DNA from: Rhizophagus irregularis
Lineage: Eukaryota > Glomeromycota > Glomeromycetes > Glomerales > Glomeraceae
Direction of reading: 5' to 3'
Assembly (NCBI RefSeq): GCF_026210795.1
Contig: NC_089433.1
Coordinates: forward strand, 930,001 to 994,000
DNA: 64,000 nt
The number at the start of each line of letters is the position of its first letter. The stretch's first letter is position 1. The notes under the pieces are model-generated. The model had not been told where the DNA came from. It worked only from the letters and a program-made list of their open reading frames with translations, and ran no database searches. Shown here piece after piece: positions 1 to 10,916 of the stretch. A program made the position numbers and the translations under genes.

Positions 1-880
1 TATACAGGAGGAAAACTTGGGGAATTAAAAATGACAAGTGTCCACGTTGTATTTTGGAAATAGAATATTGGGATCATATATGGTCTTGCGAGAAAAATGG
101 TCCCAATAATAAGGAAAACGTCTTGTTTAGAGAAAGTGTAGAGGAATTTTCACGTGTGAAATGTTAGACGAAGACGGAGATGAAATCAATAGATTTAAAT
201 TGGATTTATTTAATATCACTTCAAGTAAATCAAATATAATGGTTTTAGACAATGTATTTAGAGAAGTCACTCGAGGTATTATTAATGAAAAATGGTTGAA
301 GATTTGCACTAAAGCATTGTTCAAAGCAATATTACGAGATATTTTTGATCTTTATATGGTAAAATTACAGAAATGTATATGGGAAGAACGATGTAATGAA
401 ACGATAGAAATAGAAAAACAAATGGGTCTTTTTAAAGAACTTAAAAGAAAAAAGCGGATAGACACAAATGATAGTGCAGATGATGATGACGACATTTCGA
501 ATAATAAAAATTATAATAATAAAAATGATAAGAAAAAAATTAAAAAAATTAAAAATATAATAAAAATAGATTTAGAAAATAGTGTAAAAGAAGACGTATT
601 TTGTTTAGGTAGCTCTAACAGACATAGGATAGGTAATAATATTATTAGTAATTTAGTCAATACATAGTAGTTTTTAGATATAATAGATACTTTTAATTTC
701 TTTGGTTATGTTTATCCTCGCCTTGGTTGGATACCCCTTGGCTTTGGTATGAAGAGATTCAATTTTGTACGAGATTGAATTTCAATGTATTAATGTTATA
801 ATTATTATGTATTATGATGCGTTATTTTTACTAATAAAATAATTAAATGCGTTTACCAAAAAAAAAAAAAAAAAAAAAAA
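1..880 (+). mobile_element. 3' end of a non-LTR (LINE-type) retrotransposon with poly(A) tail
   Basis: The element enters from outside the window. It shows the C-terminal end of its ORF (3-667), a 3' UTR of about 190 nt and an uninterrupted run of 23 A at 858-880, after which ordinary sequence starts. The 3' UTR piece around 760-795 (ttttgtacgagattgaattt) resembles a second relic at about 10858-10885, so it is a family feature. The 5' end and the upstream target duplication lie outside the window, so the insertion cannot be fully delimited. Confidence 0.65.
3..667 (+). pseudogene. C-terminal zinc-binding tail of LINE ORF, frameshifted
   Basis: Frame 3 (3-167) encodes a CPRC pair followed by W-D-H-I-W-S-C, a CxxC...HxxxC zinc-binding pattern seen at the end of fungal LINE reverse-transcriptase ORFs. 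It stops at 165-167. Frame 2 then runs from 161 to 667 and holds the family tail: a W-E-E-R-C-N motif, an I-E-I-E-K segment, a basic stretch, an acidic D-run and a Lys/Asn-rich low-complexity region. The W-x-x-R-C...G-L/I arrangement recurs in the truncated copy at 9888-10196, which supports joining the two frames across a frameshift near 150-165. No reverse-transcriptase core is present here. The element is dead at this end or was inactivated after insertion. Confidence 0.55.
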
Positions 881-883
881 TCT

Positions 884-2356
884 AAGAGTATGACGCCCAC
901 CCTCCCTCCTTACGAATAGATGGACTATATATATATTTTTTTCTTCATTTTTTTTTCATTAAAAAAAAAAAAAGTAAAAAAAAAATTGTGTTACTCTACA
1001 TATTACGCAATATTTACTTTTTTTATGTATTACTCAATATTACTTTATTACACAATTTATTACACAATTTTATTACAGAAAAATATAAATTTATTATTCA
1101 AAAAAATTTTCATAAAAAATATAAAAAAAAAATTTTTTATGTTACTCAACATATTGTGCAATATTTACGCAAAAATAAAATTAAAAAATTTTACGTATTA
1201 CTCAAATTATATTGTATTACATTATATAACATTTATCAATTTATATAAAAAATAAAAAAAAACGTGTTTAATATTGCAATATAAAATTTATTTTTTCATA
1301 AATAAAAAACTTTACGTGTTAACTTAAAAATCAATATATTTCGCAAAAAATATATTTTTGCAGCATAAAATTTATTTTTTTCATAAAAATTTTACATTAC
1401 TCAATCAGTATATTTTGCAATATAAAATTTATTTCTTTATAAAAAAAAAATTCAAATCAAAAGAAAAAAAAACTGATCTTTATTTGTTTCCTATCTCTTT
1501 TTTTACTCATTTACTCAAAATAAATGAATCAAATAAATTCATGTAAAAAAACCGGTGTAAAAAAAAAAAATTTTTTTTTTTCGCAACTTTTATTTGGCTG
1601 TTCCAATTTCCATAAAGGTATAAATGAATAATTACAAAAAGGCGTATATGATCAGATGGTGTGGCTATAATACAAATATTACATTAATCAAAATATAAAT
1701 TATTTCCAAATATGTAAGTTGTTTATGTTTCTTCCCAAGATTGATGTTTCTAATATCTACGCTATAGTCATAAAATTTTAAGATAGAAACGTAGAAGAAG
1801 AAAAAAGGAAAAATTCGGATGATGTGGCTTAAATAATTACATATTACATAAATTAATCGTGCTTCTAAAAAAAAAATATTTCCAAAATAGGTTTTTTTCC
1901 AGCGATCAGACTCCTTTATTTTATTATCGAAAAAAAAATTAGATCTTTCATTATCAAATATCAAATAAAAATTTTTTTTAAAACAAAACGAAGAATGATT
2001 ATTAAAAAAAATCCACTTTTATCATATTTTTTAAAAACTTTAACTTAATGAAAGAACTTCTTGCATTAATTAATTAAAATATTATTTTTAATTCTTTTTT
2101 TAATTTTTTTTAAATTAATTTAAAATAAAAAAAAAAATTCATGTCATAATTAAAATAAAAAAAATTTCATGTCGTAAATTCATGCACCTTGCATTTTTTT
2201 TCTTCAAATTAAAACCCAATTATCACTTCATCTATTAATATAAATACTCGAATCTTTTTTTTCTTAAAAAAAACGTATATTTCTATTTTTCAAATATACA
2301 GTTTTATTCTTAAAAAAAAAAAATTTAACATATCTTTTCTACCACCTATATTTCTA
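884..2356. other. AT-rich, gene-free stretch
   Basis: This stretch consists of A/T homopolymer runs and short imperfect repeats such as tattactcaatatt and aaaatttatttttttcat. The open frames are low-complexity (I, K, F, Y, L) and show no domain. No coding signal was found. Confidence 0.6.
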
Positions 2357-3352
2357 ATGCCAGCAAAGTTGAGTACGATATACTACATTCATGATTCAAC
2401 CCAGAGGTCGATAAAGGAATATAGCATAAAAGAAATAACTGGAATATCCAGACTGAGTGATGAAGACCCAACCAAAATCATATATCTAAAATCAAAGCGT
2501 TTGTTCCATTGGATAAAGAAATTGAAATACATATTGAAGAATTTGAAAATGGTCAGGTAATTTACTTGAGAGGTAAATTTATTGCCTGCAATGGATGGTA
2601 CATGGTATGTTATTGATTTTTTAGTTTGAAAAAACAAAAAAATAATGAAATATAATAAAAAGTAGTATCAAAATATTAAATTTGAAAATTGAATTAATAG
2701 GTGAACGCTACATCCATTAAACTATGGCAAATCTTGATTTTAATGTGATGCCAGCTGCAGGGATAAACATAATGGTAACAGGTTTGACCACTCAAACTGT
2801 TAAAAATGTTGGATGGTGAATCTGTTCTTGACTTTCACGTGGAAGAAATCTTGGAGATATAGAACCACCAAAAGTTTATGCAAAAGTCTATCAGTCATGA
2901 AGGATTTTTGGTTAGAGATGAGACATAATTCAAATATTAATTATTTGGCCAATAAAACTAATTCTATCAATTAAACAATGAGGTCTACAATGGCAATTTT
3001 AGCAGGCCTACTACTCTATTATCAAGAATCCATTGTAGATATTAGTACAAGTGAAGAAACTACACCTAAGAAACATATCTTGAAATTAGATGATATATCA
3101 CTAATTTCTAGTAACTGACCTAATACATCTGCTCAATCTATTAATCTACCATGATTGAACCAAAAATCAACAAGTTCAAGGAACACACCTCGTACGCCAA
3201 GAGGATCTACACCATGTTCAAAAAGAGGTCGTGTTACACTTTCACAGCTATCACCCACCAGGAAGACTCAAGCCAATCACTAGCATCTGCATTACAAGAA
3301 AACCCCCTTCCAACCATGACCCAAAATGAAACCTCTAGTGAAACTTAAATAA
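2357..3352 (+). pseudogene. Degenerate nucleic-acid-binding-type gene, lineage-specific family
   Basis: Coding-like pieces follow one another in changing frames. The first, from ATG 2357, includes ISRLSDEDPTKIIYL. The next contains EIEIHIEEFENGQVIYLRGK and ends at a possible GTATGT donor near 2605. A third begins at about 2724 (MANLDFNVMPAAGINIMVTG) and shifts frame into DGESVLDFHVEE. The last, about 3140-3352, is Ser/Thr/Arg-rich (NTPRTPRGSTPCSKRGR). At least three frameshifts and several stops show that it is dead. The layout (a beta-rich segment, then a basic Ser/Thr-rich tail) recalls the OB-fold or replication-protein-like genes that accompany PIF1-type helicases in these fungi. That assignment is inference from memory. 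The PIF1-like relic 0.6 kb downstream on the same strand is compatible with a shared origin. Confidence 0.45.
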
Positions 3353-3923
3353 TAACATTTATTATTCTCTTTTTCAATTTTTAAAATATATATATATTTT
3401 TTTTTAACCAGATCATAAAAAAATCAATAATAAACAAAAAAAGCTATCAGAGGTCAAAATAATTATATAAAACTTATTTTCCTTTATTAATAAGATATAC
3501 TTTCTATAATTCTGTTAATTTTTATTTTTTGTTTTATACTTTTTCTTATTTCATGAAATAATGTATTTACATATTTTCTTTACAATAAATTCCAATTAAA
3601 GCAAAAATACTATGATTTATATTTTAAGTATATCAAAAAAATCGTATCTCACCAAAAAATTATTTATATTAAAAAAAGCTAAGAAACTTTTCACATACTA
3701 TATATGCTGCCGAATCATACTACTTTGATCCTTAAGATTTATACACACTAAAATACACACTAAATTTATACATGCTAAAATACTATTAATCAGACTTGAA
3801 TCTTAAAATCAAGAAACAGAAAATTTCTTAATACTGAGATTCATTAGGTCGATCAATAAATTAAAAAAAGAAAACTCATTTTCGATCTTTTTACAAACAA
3901 ATTTCATAATATTTATAAACAAA
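3353..3923. other. AT-rich spacer
   Basis: No open frame with protein-like composition was seen. There are A/T runs and an ATATAT tract near 3390, and nothing else was recognised. Confidence 0.55.
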
Positions 3924-4328
3924 ATGCATTGTAAAACAAGCAGATCGGATAAATTTCACTTAACTAAATGTTTTTTCATAGTGATCACATGGTACGCTTG
4001 TAGATCCTATATAATTATTTTTGGAAGCTCTCTTGCCTTGGATGAAAGTATATTCTCAACTGGTCAAGCTTATGTTGCACTTAGTAGATGTTCTAACTGG
4101 AATAATGTTGATATATCACATCTTGATATGTCTGCTTTCATGGTTGATCCTGATGTAATCCTAGAATATCAACGATTGGAATCCATATCTAACACAAATC
4201 CCACCTATTTTCATAATATATTTATCTATTATTTACTAGTAAAAAAAAAAATAAAACTAAAATACTTATTAGTGTACAAAATATATAAATCAATAAATCT
4301 ACAATTAAATTTCTCAATTTTATTTTAA
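3924..4328 (+). pseudogene. C-terminal fragment of a PIF1-like helicase
   Basis: Residues 35-90 of this 134-codon frame match the end of PIF1/RecD-type superfamily 1B helicases. They include SLALDESIFSTGQAYVALSR, where G-Q-A-Y-V-A-L-S-R is helicase motif VI with its arginine finger, followed by a D-P-D-V-I-L-E-Y-Q-R-L segment. Residues 1-34 do not look like helicase, and motifs I-V (Walker A and B) are absent upstream, so this is a 3' remnant. The tail beyond residue 95 is Lys/Ile/Tyr low complexity. Such fragments come from cellular PIF1 expansions or from Helitrons, and the sequence here cannot separate the two. No Helitron 3' hairpin with CTRR was identified. Confidence 0.65.
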
Positions 4329-4329
4329 T

Positions 4330-5270
4330 AATTTTATTACATTTATATTAAAATACAATACTTTAATAATCAGTATTCAATATATTACATAAATATACAG
4401 TAAAAATTATTAATTATTTGAATAATTTGATTATTAAACAAACTGTTAAAAAATAAAAACTTATTTTAATTGATTTGGGCAATAAGAAATTTCATAAATT
4501 TACTTATTTTATTATTTTAATATAAATACAAATATTATAATCTATCAAACACTTCTAATATTTATTATGAATTATAATTAAATCCATATTTACTTTAGTC
4601 AATTAACTATTTGAAATTATAACTGTTTGATTAATGTTATGTGTAATGTGTATGATTTCAATCAGATAACTCATGATACTGATCACACAATTATGTAACC
4701 ATGGGTACTGGATAAAAGATTACTCGCTAGTTTTTTTTATCAAATCCAATCAATTGTAAAAAAAATTATTATTAAAAAATTTATTAACTAAATAAACTAC
4801 TGCAATCTAATGTGAGTGAGCTCATCATTATTGCAAAACAGGGGAACAAAAAAAAATTTTAATTTATTTAGTATTATTTAGTATTAATACGAACATACTG
4901 ACCAAATTTTCTAACTTTAAAAACGTATATCCTGCAATAAAAAAACTTAGCCGTATAATAAAAAAAATGCATTAAAAAAAAAATCCAATTTGTCAATCCC
5001 TTAGTCACGACCTAAAAATTATTCACCCTTTTTTAAATATGAATACCCTGATTTAATCAATTTTTTCCATGTACTGATAAATTATTTGCCACAAAAAGTT
5101 TACTAAAGTTTATGTAAGAATCTATAGTTACGATATATCCAAAAAGGTATTTATATACCTCAACTCTCTAGTTTTCTCAAAACTTTTTTCTCTAAAAACT
5201 AAAATATCTTATTACAACTTCTTTTTCTATAAACTAAAATATCATTTATCGTTATAGAAATATAAACGAA
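4330..5270. other. AT-rich spacer upstream of Crinkler-header gene
   Basis: No coding signal was found. The last 200 nt before ATG 5271 are pyrimidine-rich with repeated tctaaaaactaaaatatc and tataaactaaaatatc-like words, and they presumably hold the promoter and 5' UTR of the next gene. Confidence 0.5.
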
Positions 5271-6367
5271 ATGGTTGAATCGAATGAATCGTACAATTGT
5301 TTATGTCTAGATAATAGTTACGTTTTCCAGGTGGAAGTGTACAATAATAAAAATGACAATGACGATAAGAAATTTTTCAAAATTGGTAGTAAAAAAATTC
5401 CATTTGAGAAATTAAAAATTAGACAACTTGCGAAGTTAATCTCAAATAATGAAAAGTTACCTGACAAATTGAATCTTTGGAAAGTTGACTTTGATGAAAG
5501 TAAACTTAATCCTAATTCTACTGAAGACAATATTAAAAACCTTGGAGGTGTATTTATGACAAATCAAAGCAAGTTTATAAAATATTTTCCAGATGAATAT
5601 TATCTTAGTGATGAAGAAAACATCAACATCGTTGTTGTCATCGCAACTACCATTGGTAAGTGTCTCTCAATTTTTTACAAATTTGCAGCTGAAATGATGA
5701 TATACAGTACATTCTCTCTGTTGTTAACAATATTGAATATGTTTTCTTGTTGTCCATTAGAGCTTGAGAGAAAAAGACCTTTCATGGAAGAGGAAAGTAA
5801 GAAGCGTGATAAAAACTTGGTGTCATACTTAGTTTAGTTAGTTATATATTTCATTACATCATTCTTACTAATTTTTAATTTTTCTCTATAGCTACAATCA
5901 CAAAAAGAGAAATGAGAAGCTGGACAGTTAATTATACTCTCAGGCAAGAAGATCATGGTATATTCTACTATGTTAAACCAATTGGAAATGATGAACTTCT
6001 TAAGATGATTCAAACGGGTGAATATGTGGCGTTGTACTAAGTTCGGGTATGTCTTTTATAGTATTATCAGACAACTTTTGGATAAGATAATTCAATTAAT
6101 AAGTTAACTGTGTATGCATGTTCTCTTCATTTGAGTCTCAAGCATTGATTAACTCTGAACTACTTTTTTGTTGTCGTTGCCTCTATAGCTTATCCCAGAC
6201 TAGAGGATGTTGGTGTACTTCGGAAAGTGTTTAAAACAATATTCGATACTGAAGAATATACATTTTGTGGGATCAGTAACGAGCTTTCGCTCATGGGAAG
6301 CCCAGTCAATGACGGTGTACTCTCAAAGTTTTATAATAACAAAACCAATCTTAATAAAGACAACTAG
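5271..6367 (+). CDS. Crinkler-like header protein, four exons
   Basis: The proposed exons are 5271-5655, 5761-5796, 5892-6017 and 6189-6367. Introns start GTAAGT, GTAAGA and GTGAAT and end TTAG, ATAG and ATAG. The joined length is 726 nt (241 aa), with every phase consistent. Residues about 10-115 look like the ubiquitin-like header of Crinkler (CRN) proteins: L-N-L-W-K-V-D-F near 65 and I-N-I-V-V-V-I-A-T-T before the first intron, the usual end of the header. The C-terminal 110 residues match no nuclease or kinase domain known to me. CRN headers direct secretion or host targeting in oomycetes; in this fungal group the role is presumed, not shown. The third donor (GTGAAT) is weak. If it is not used, the protein ends at the TAA at 6038. 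Intron 1 is a multiple of three (105 nt), so its retention would not break the frame. Confidence 0.6.
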
Positions 6368-6381
6368 AATATGCGATTTGC

Positions 6382-6400
6382 TGGGGGACTTCGTCCCCCA
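6382..6400 (+). other. GC-rich hairpin 3' of the Crinkler-header gene
   Basis: TGGGGGAC (6382-6389) and GTCCCCCA (6393-6400) form a perfect 8-bp stem with a 3-nt TTC loop, in an otherwise AT-rich 3' flank 15 nt after the proposed stop. It may be a 3' UTR structure. No function can be read from the sequence. Confidence 0.5.
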
Positions 6401-6902
6401 AATATAACATTTATAATTAAAAAAATTCTTTGATATAAATAAATTGAATTGTTACTGAATAATAAAATTTTATTATAATTAGACCCTATAAAAAATCATG
6501 TTTTAATAAGATTTATACAATTTTTTCTTAAAAATAATGTATCTAAACTATATATAAGGATACAGGAAAATGCACAATTCCATATCACAAAAATGCACCA
6601 TTTGTATGATTGACCATAATTTATACTGAATTTATATTGATTTGATCAAAGAAATTACATAATTTGAGCATAGAATTTACAAGAATTGGTCAATAAATTT
6701 ACTGCTTAAATTATAATTATTAATATTAGTTGCATTTATATGAATTTAATTTTAAATAATAATATTTTATTAAATTATTAAATCAAATAGTATCATGTGA
6801 TTATAATTAGCCAATAATATAAATTAATTTTTATAATTTAAAATAATGACATAAGCTGTAATAAGTGTTCTAAAGTTAATACAGCTACAAAAAAATGAAA
6901 TC
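6401..6902. other. AT-rich spacer
   Basis: No open frame or repeat of note was seen between the Crinkler-header gene and the satellite array. Confidence 0.55.
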
Positions 6903-9036
6903 TTATGAAAACTAATATTCAAGTAGTTTCAACTTGCCTGAACAAGTTTCAATTAATAAATAAAGTTGATTTCATTTGCCCAAAGTGGAAATATTACGCT
7001 CTAAATTAAAAAACAGAAAAAAGAGTTAATATCATCAAGAAAAATGCAATTTTCTCTAAGCACTACATCTACATTCATGAAAATTAATATTGAAGTGGTT
7101 TCAATCTACCTGAACAACTTTCAATTAATAAATAATGTTAATTTCATTTGCCCAAAGTGAAGATGTTATGCTCTAAATTAAAAAACAGAAAAGAGAGTTA
7201 ATATCATCAAGAAAAATGCAATTTTCTCTAAGCACTACATTTACATTCATGAAAATTAATATTCAAGTGGTTTCAACCTGCCTGAACAACTTTCAATTAA
7301 TAAATAAAGTTGATTTCATTTGTTCAAAGTGGAAATATTACGCTCTAAATAAAAACAGAAAAGAGAGTTAATATCATCAAGAAAAATGCAATTTTCTCTG
7401 AGCACTACACCTACATTCATGAAAATTAATATTCAAGTAGTTTCAATCTGCCTGAACAACTTTCAATTAATAAATAAAGTTGATTTCATTTGCCCAAAGT
7501 GGAAATATTACGCTATAAATTAAAAAACAGAAAAGAGAGTTAATATCATCAAGAAAAATGCAATTTTCTCTAAGCACTACACCTACATTCATGAAAATTA
7601 ATATTCAAGTGGTTTCAACCTGCCTGAACAACTTTCAATTAATAAATAAAGTTGATTTCATTTGTATAAAGTAAAAATATTACGCTATAAATTAAAAAAC
7701 AGAAAAGAGAGTTAATATCATCAAGAAAAATGCAATTTTCTCTGAGCACTACACCTACATTCATGAAAATTAATATTCAAGTGGTTTCAACCTGCCTGAA
7801 CAACTTTCATTTAATAAATAAAGTTGATTTCATTTGCCCAAAGTGGAAATATTATGCTATAAATTAAAAAACAGAAAAGAGAGTTAATATCATCAAGAAA
7901 AATGCAATTTTCTCTAAGCACTACACCTACATTCATGAAAATTAATATTCAAGTGGTTTCAACCTGCCTGAACAACTTTCAATTAATAAATAAAGTTGAT
8001 TTCATTTGTATAAAGTAAAAATATTACGCTCTAAATTAAAAAACAGAAAAGAGAGTTAATATCATCAAGAAAAATGCAATTTTCTCTGAGCACTACACCT
8101 ACATTCATGAAAATTAATATTCAAGTGGTTTCAACCTGCCTGAACAACTTTCATTTAATAAATAAAGTTGATTTCATTTGCCCAAAGTGGAAATATTACG
8201 CTATAAATTAAAAAACAGAAAAGAGAGTTAATATCATCAAGAAAAATGCAATTTTCTCTAAGCACTACACCTACATTCATGAAAATTAATATTCAAGTGG
8301 TTTCAACCTGCCTGAACAACTTTCAATTAATAAATAAAGTTGATTTCATTTGTCTAAAGTGGAAATATTACGCTCTAAATTAAAAAACAGAAAAGAGAGT
8401 TAATATCATCAAGAAAAATGCAATTTTCTCTAAGCACTACACCTACATTCATGAAAATTAATATTCAAGTGGTTTCAACCTGCCTGAACAACTTTCAATT
8501 AATAAATAAAGTTGATTTCATTTGTCTAAAGTGGAAATATTACGCTCTAAATTAAAACACAAAAAAGAGAGTTAATATCATCAAGAAAAATACAATTTTC
8601 TCTAAGCACTACATCTACATTCATGAAAATTAATATTCAAATGGTTTCAACCTGCCTGAACAACTTTCAATTAATAAATAAAGTTGATTTCATTTGTCTA
8701 AAGTGGAAATATTACGCTCTAAGTTAAAAAACAGAAAACAGAATTAATATCATCAAGAAAAATGAGCACTACACCTACATTCATGAAAATTAATATTCAA
8801 GTAGTTTCAACCTGCCTGAACAACTTTCATTTAATAAATAAAGTTGATTTCATTTGCCCAAAGTGGAAATATTACGCTCTAAATTAAAAAACAGAAAAGA
8901 GAGTTAATATCATCAAGAAATGCAATTTTCTCTAAGCACTATACCTATATTCATGAAAATTAATATTCAAGTGGTTTCAACATGCCTGAACAACTTTTAA
9001 TTAATAAATGAAGTTGATTTCATTTAGCCAAAGTGG
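6903..9036. repeat. 172-bp satellite, about 12.4 tandem copies
   Basis: The marker gagttaatatcatcaag recurs at 7023, 7195, 7365, 7537, 7709, 7881 and 8053 and continues to about 8903, a period of 170-172 bp. Every unit also has tgcctgaacaactttcaatt and aaagttgatttcattt. The first (6903) and last (about 8940-9036) units are more diverged, as expected at array edges. Between 7613 and 8310 two unit types alternate (tttgtataaagtaaaaat versus tttgcccaaagtggaaat, together with ctctgagc versus ctctaagc), giving a 344-bp higher-order repeat. No ORF persists through the units. Confidence 0.92.
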
Positions 9037-9630
9037 AGATTATAGTATATTTGGAAAAAGAAGTTTAATTTAAAAAAATTTTATATAAAAAATAAATGTA
9101 ATATAAAAATTAAGAACTGAGATGATAAAAATTTGAAAATGACCTGACATGAATTTTGAATTAATTCTTTCATTAATTATAAATTCAAGTAGTTTAAAAA
9201 TAAAAATAGTAAGAAAAAATATTTTTTATGAAATATCACATTATTTTCTAAAAGAAATACACTTAAATACACTTATAAATTTAATTTGTGATTATGTAAT
9301 ATCCAAATATTTAATCTTACAAATAGAAAAAAATGTAAAAAAATTTATAAAAAAAGAAAAATTTTTGAAAAAAATTTTCGTCTAACACTTTTTTATTTTG
9401 ATTATCACAAGATCTACATGATCATCTACACGTTTCAATTTTTTTAACGAAAAAGAAATATATTTGAAACTATTTTTATTGAAAATCAATAAAGATCAAC
9501 AAAATCAAATACAAATATAAAACTTATTGTTTGATGCCTCAAGTTAATATGTAGCGAAAGTGGCACAAAAATGAATATTTTGTAATTTTATTCTAATGAT
9601 ATCAAAGAAGCAATATTGCAATAACAACGT
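9037..9630. other. AT-rich spacer
   Basis: A 78-codon frame at 9149-9385 is Ile/Lys/Leu/Phe-rich without a recognisable domain and is probably chance. Nothing else is supported. Confidence 0.5.
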
Positions 9631-9717
9631 CTATAGCTATATAGCTATTGCAATTGCAATAGCAATAGCAATAGCAATAGCAATAGCAATTGCAATTAGC
9701 AATATATATAGCTATAT
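9631..9717. repeat. (CAATAG)n microsatellite inside a palindrome
   Basis: Five to six CAATAG hexamers at about 9655-9688 are flanked by ctatagctatatagc on the left and aatatatatagctatat on the right. The whole tract can fold back on itself. It is simple-sequence DNA with no coding potential. Confidence 0.8.
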
Positions 9718-9887
9718 AAAATTGAATCAAAAAAGTTCACATTGAGCATTTCCGAAATTATGAAAAAATGCATGTAGATCGTATGACAAACTACAAATTA
9801 AGCGAAAAAGTGAATAAATTTGGAAGATGATCATCAGAAATTTATCATCCAAAAGCATACTATCGCTAATAAAGTAGCAGTTCACAA

Positions 9888-10196
9888 TTTTTTAAACAAT
9901 TATTATCTACGAAATCAAAAGTTGAAATTTTGTCATATAATTTTAGGAATGAAATTTTGGATAAATCTATGATTTTTTGGAAAGTGAGGTGTAATAAACT
10001 TAATGAAATTGATAGAGGTTTGGGAATTGATAAAAATGTTAAAAAACAACATTTTGGTAAAGAGCAGTTTATTGACAAAACGCGTAAATCAAAAAATAAG
10101 AAATACTTTAATCTACAAAGTCTTCAAAGTCATATTTATTTTGGGGGTAATACAATAGATTACTATAATATTGTTGATTACGGTAGTGTTTCGTAG
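9888..10196 (+). pseudogene. LINE ORF tail (5'-truncated)
   Basis: The frame is open from the insertion border to the stop at 10194-10196, about 102 codons, and has no start of its own because of 5' truncation. It contains F-W-K-V-R-C-N-K...I-D-R-G-L-G-I, which aligns with the W-E-E-R-C-N-E...E-K-Q-M-G-L stretch in the ORF ending at 667. The two are therefore members of one LINE family or closely related families. No reverse-transcriptase or endonuclease motif remains. It is unlikely to be expressed as a protein. Confidence 0.6.
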
Positions 10197-10497
10197 TATT
10201 ATTTTTATTATCTTTTGATGTTGTAGTAGTAATTAAAGGAGTTGTGGTGAGTTTTTATATAACATTACCGAAGTCCATACGAATAGTAGTAGTTATGCGG
10301 ATAGTTTAGTGAACCTATTTGGGTGAGCAGGATGGTAGATAGTTCTTTTGAACATAAAATCTTAAGTCCCTAATAATATTATAGTATTAGTTCGATCGTG
10401 TTCTTTACTAAATGTTATATAATGTAGATCTTTTCCTTTTTTATAATTTTTCTTATTTCTAAATAAAGTTGACTTCGTTAAAAAAAAAAAATAAAAA
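9888..10497 (+). mobile_element. 5'-truncated LINE insertion with 20-bp target duplication
   Basis: The 20-mer aataaagtagcagttcacaa occurs at 9868-9887 and again at 10498-10517, exactly flanking this insert. The insert ends in a poly(A)-like tail (10481-10497, A-run broken by T). Inside are the C-terminal end of a LINE ORF (9888-10196) and a 3' UTR of about 285 nt. Target-primed reverse transcription explains the truncated 5' end, the A tail and the long target duplication. The perfect duplication suggests a relatively young insertion. Confidence 0.88.
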
Positions 10498-10739
10498 AAT
10501 AAAGTAGCAGTTCACAAATGGGTAGAAAAATATCTAGACGAAAGGAAGAATAAAGGGACATCCCAAAATTTAAGGAAAACTTTAGTCAAATTCAGTCTCA
10601 TAATCAACATACAGTAGTTGCAGAAATTACGCATGGCAAATCTAACATGTACATCTATGTATATTTGTGGTTGTATTAATCTCTGCCTTCGAAAGAAATA
10701 AAGCCCACAGATTTTTATATGAGAATAGTCTACCATTTT

Positions 10740-10916
10740 GACAACCTTTACTTTATATTTTTATATTACGGTTGGGAGTCCACTATACCCTATTATTATT
10801 GATATATTATAACAGGATGTACTCTGCTTAGTTTTACTGGGCTTTGCGCCTGAATTAAATTTTTGTACGAAGCATGAATTTCAATTCTGTCTAAGTTATT
10901 GTAAATACTGAACAAA
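10740..10916 (+). mobile_element. Relic of a LINE 3' end
   Basis: The stretch tttttgtacgaagcatgaat followed by ttcaattctg and a short A-rich end (aacaaaaaaa) parallels the 3' UTR at 760-880. The upstream line (ctgcttagttttactgggctt) also resembles LINE 3' UTR style. No target duplication was found, so the boundaries are approximate. Confidence 0.35.

Noticed and set aside
920-1546. Open frames rich in Ile, Lys, Phe and Tyr
   Set aside because: A/T homopolymer DNA is open by chance; there is no start context, domain or intron.
6903-9036. CRISPR-like array
   Set aside because: The repeats are contiguous 172-bp units without variable spacers, in a eukaryotic genome.
9149-9385. 78-codon frame after the satellite
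   Set aside because: It is Lys/Ile/Leu low complexity with no conserved pattern.
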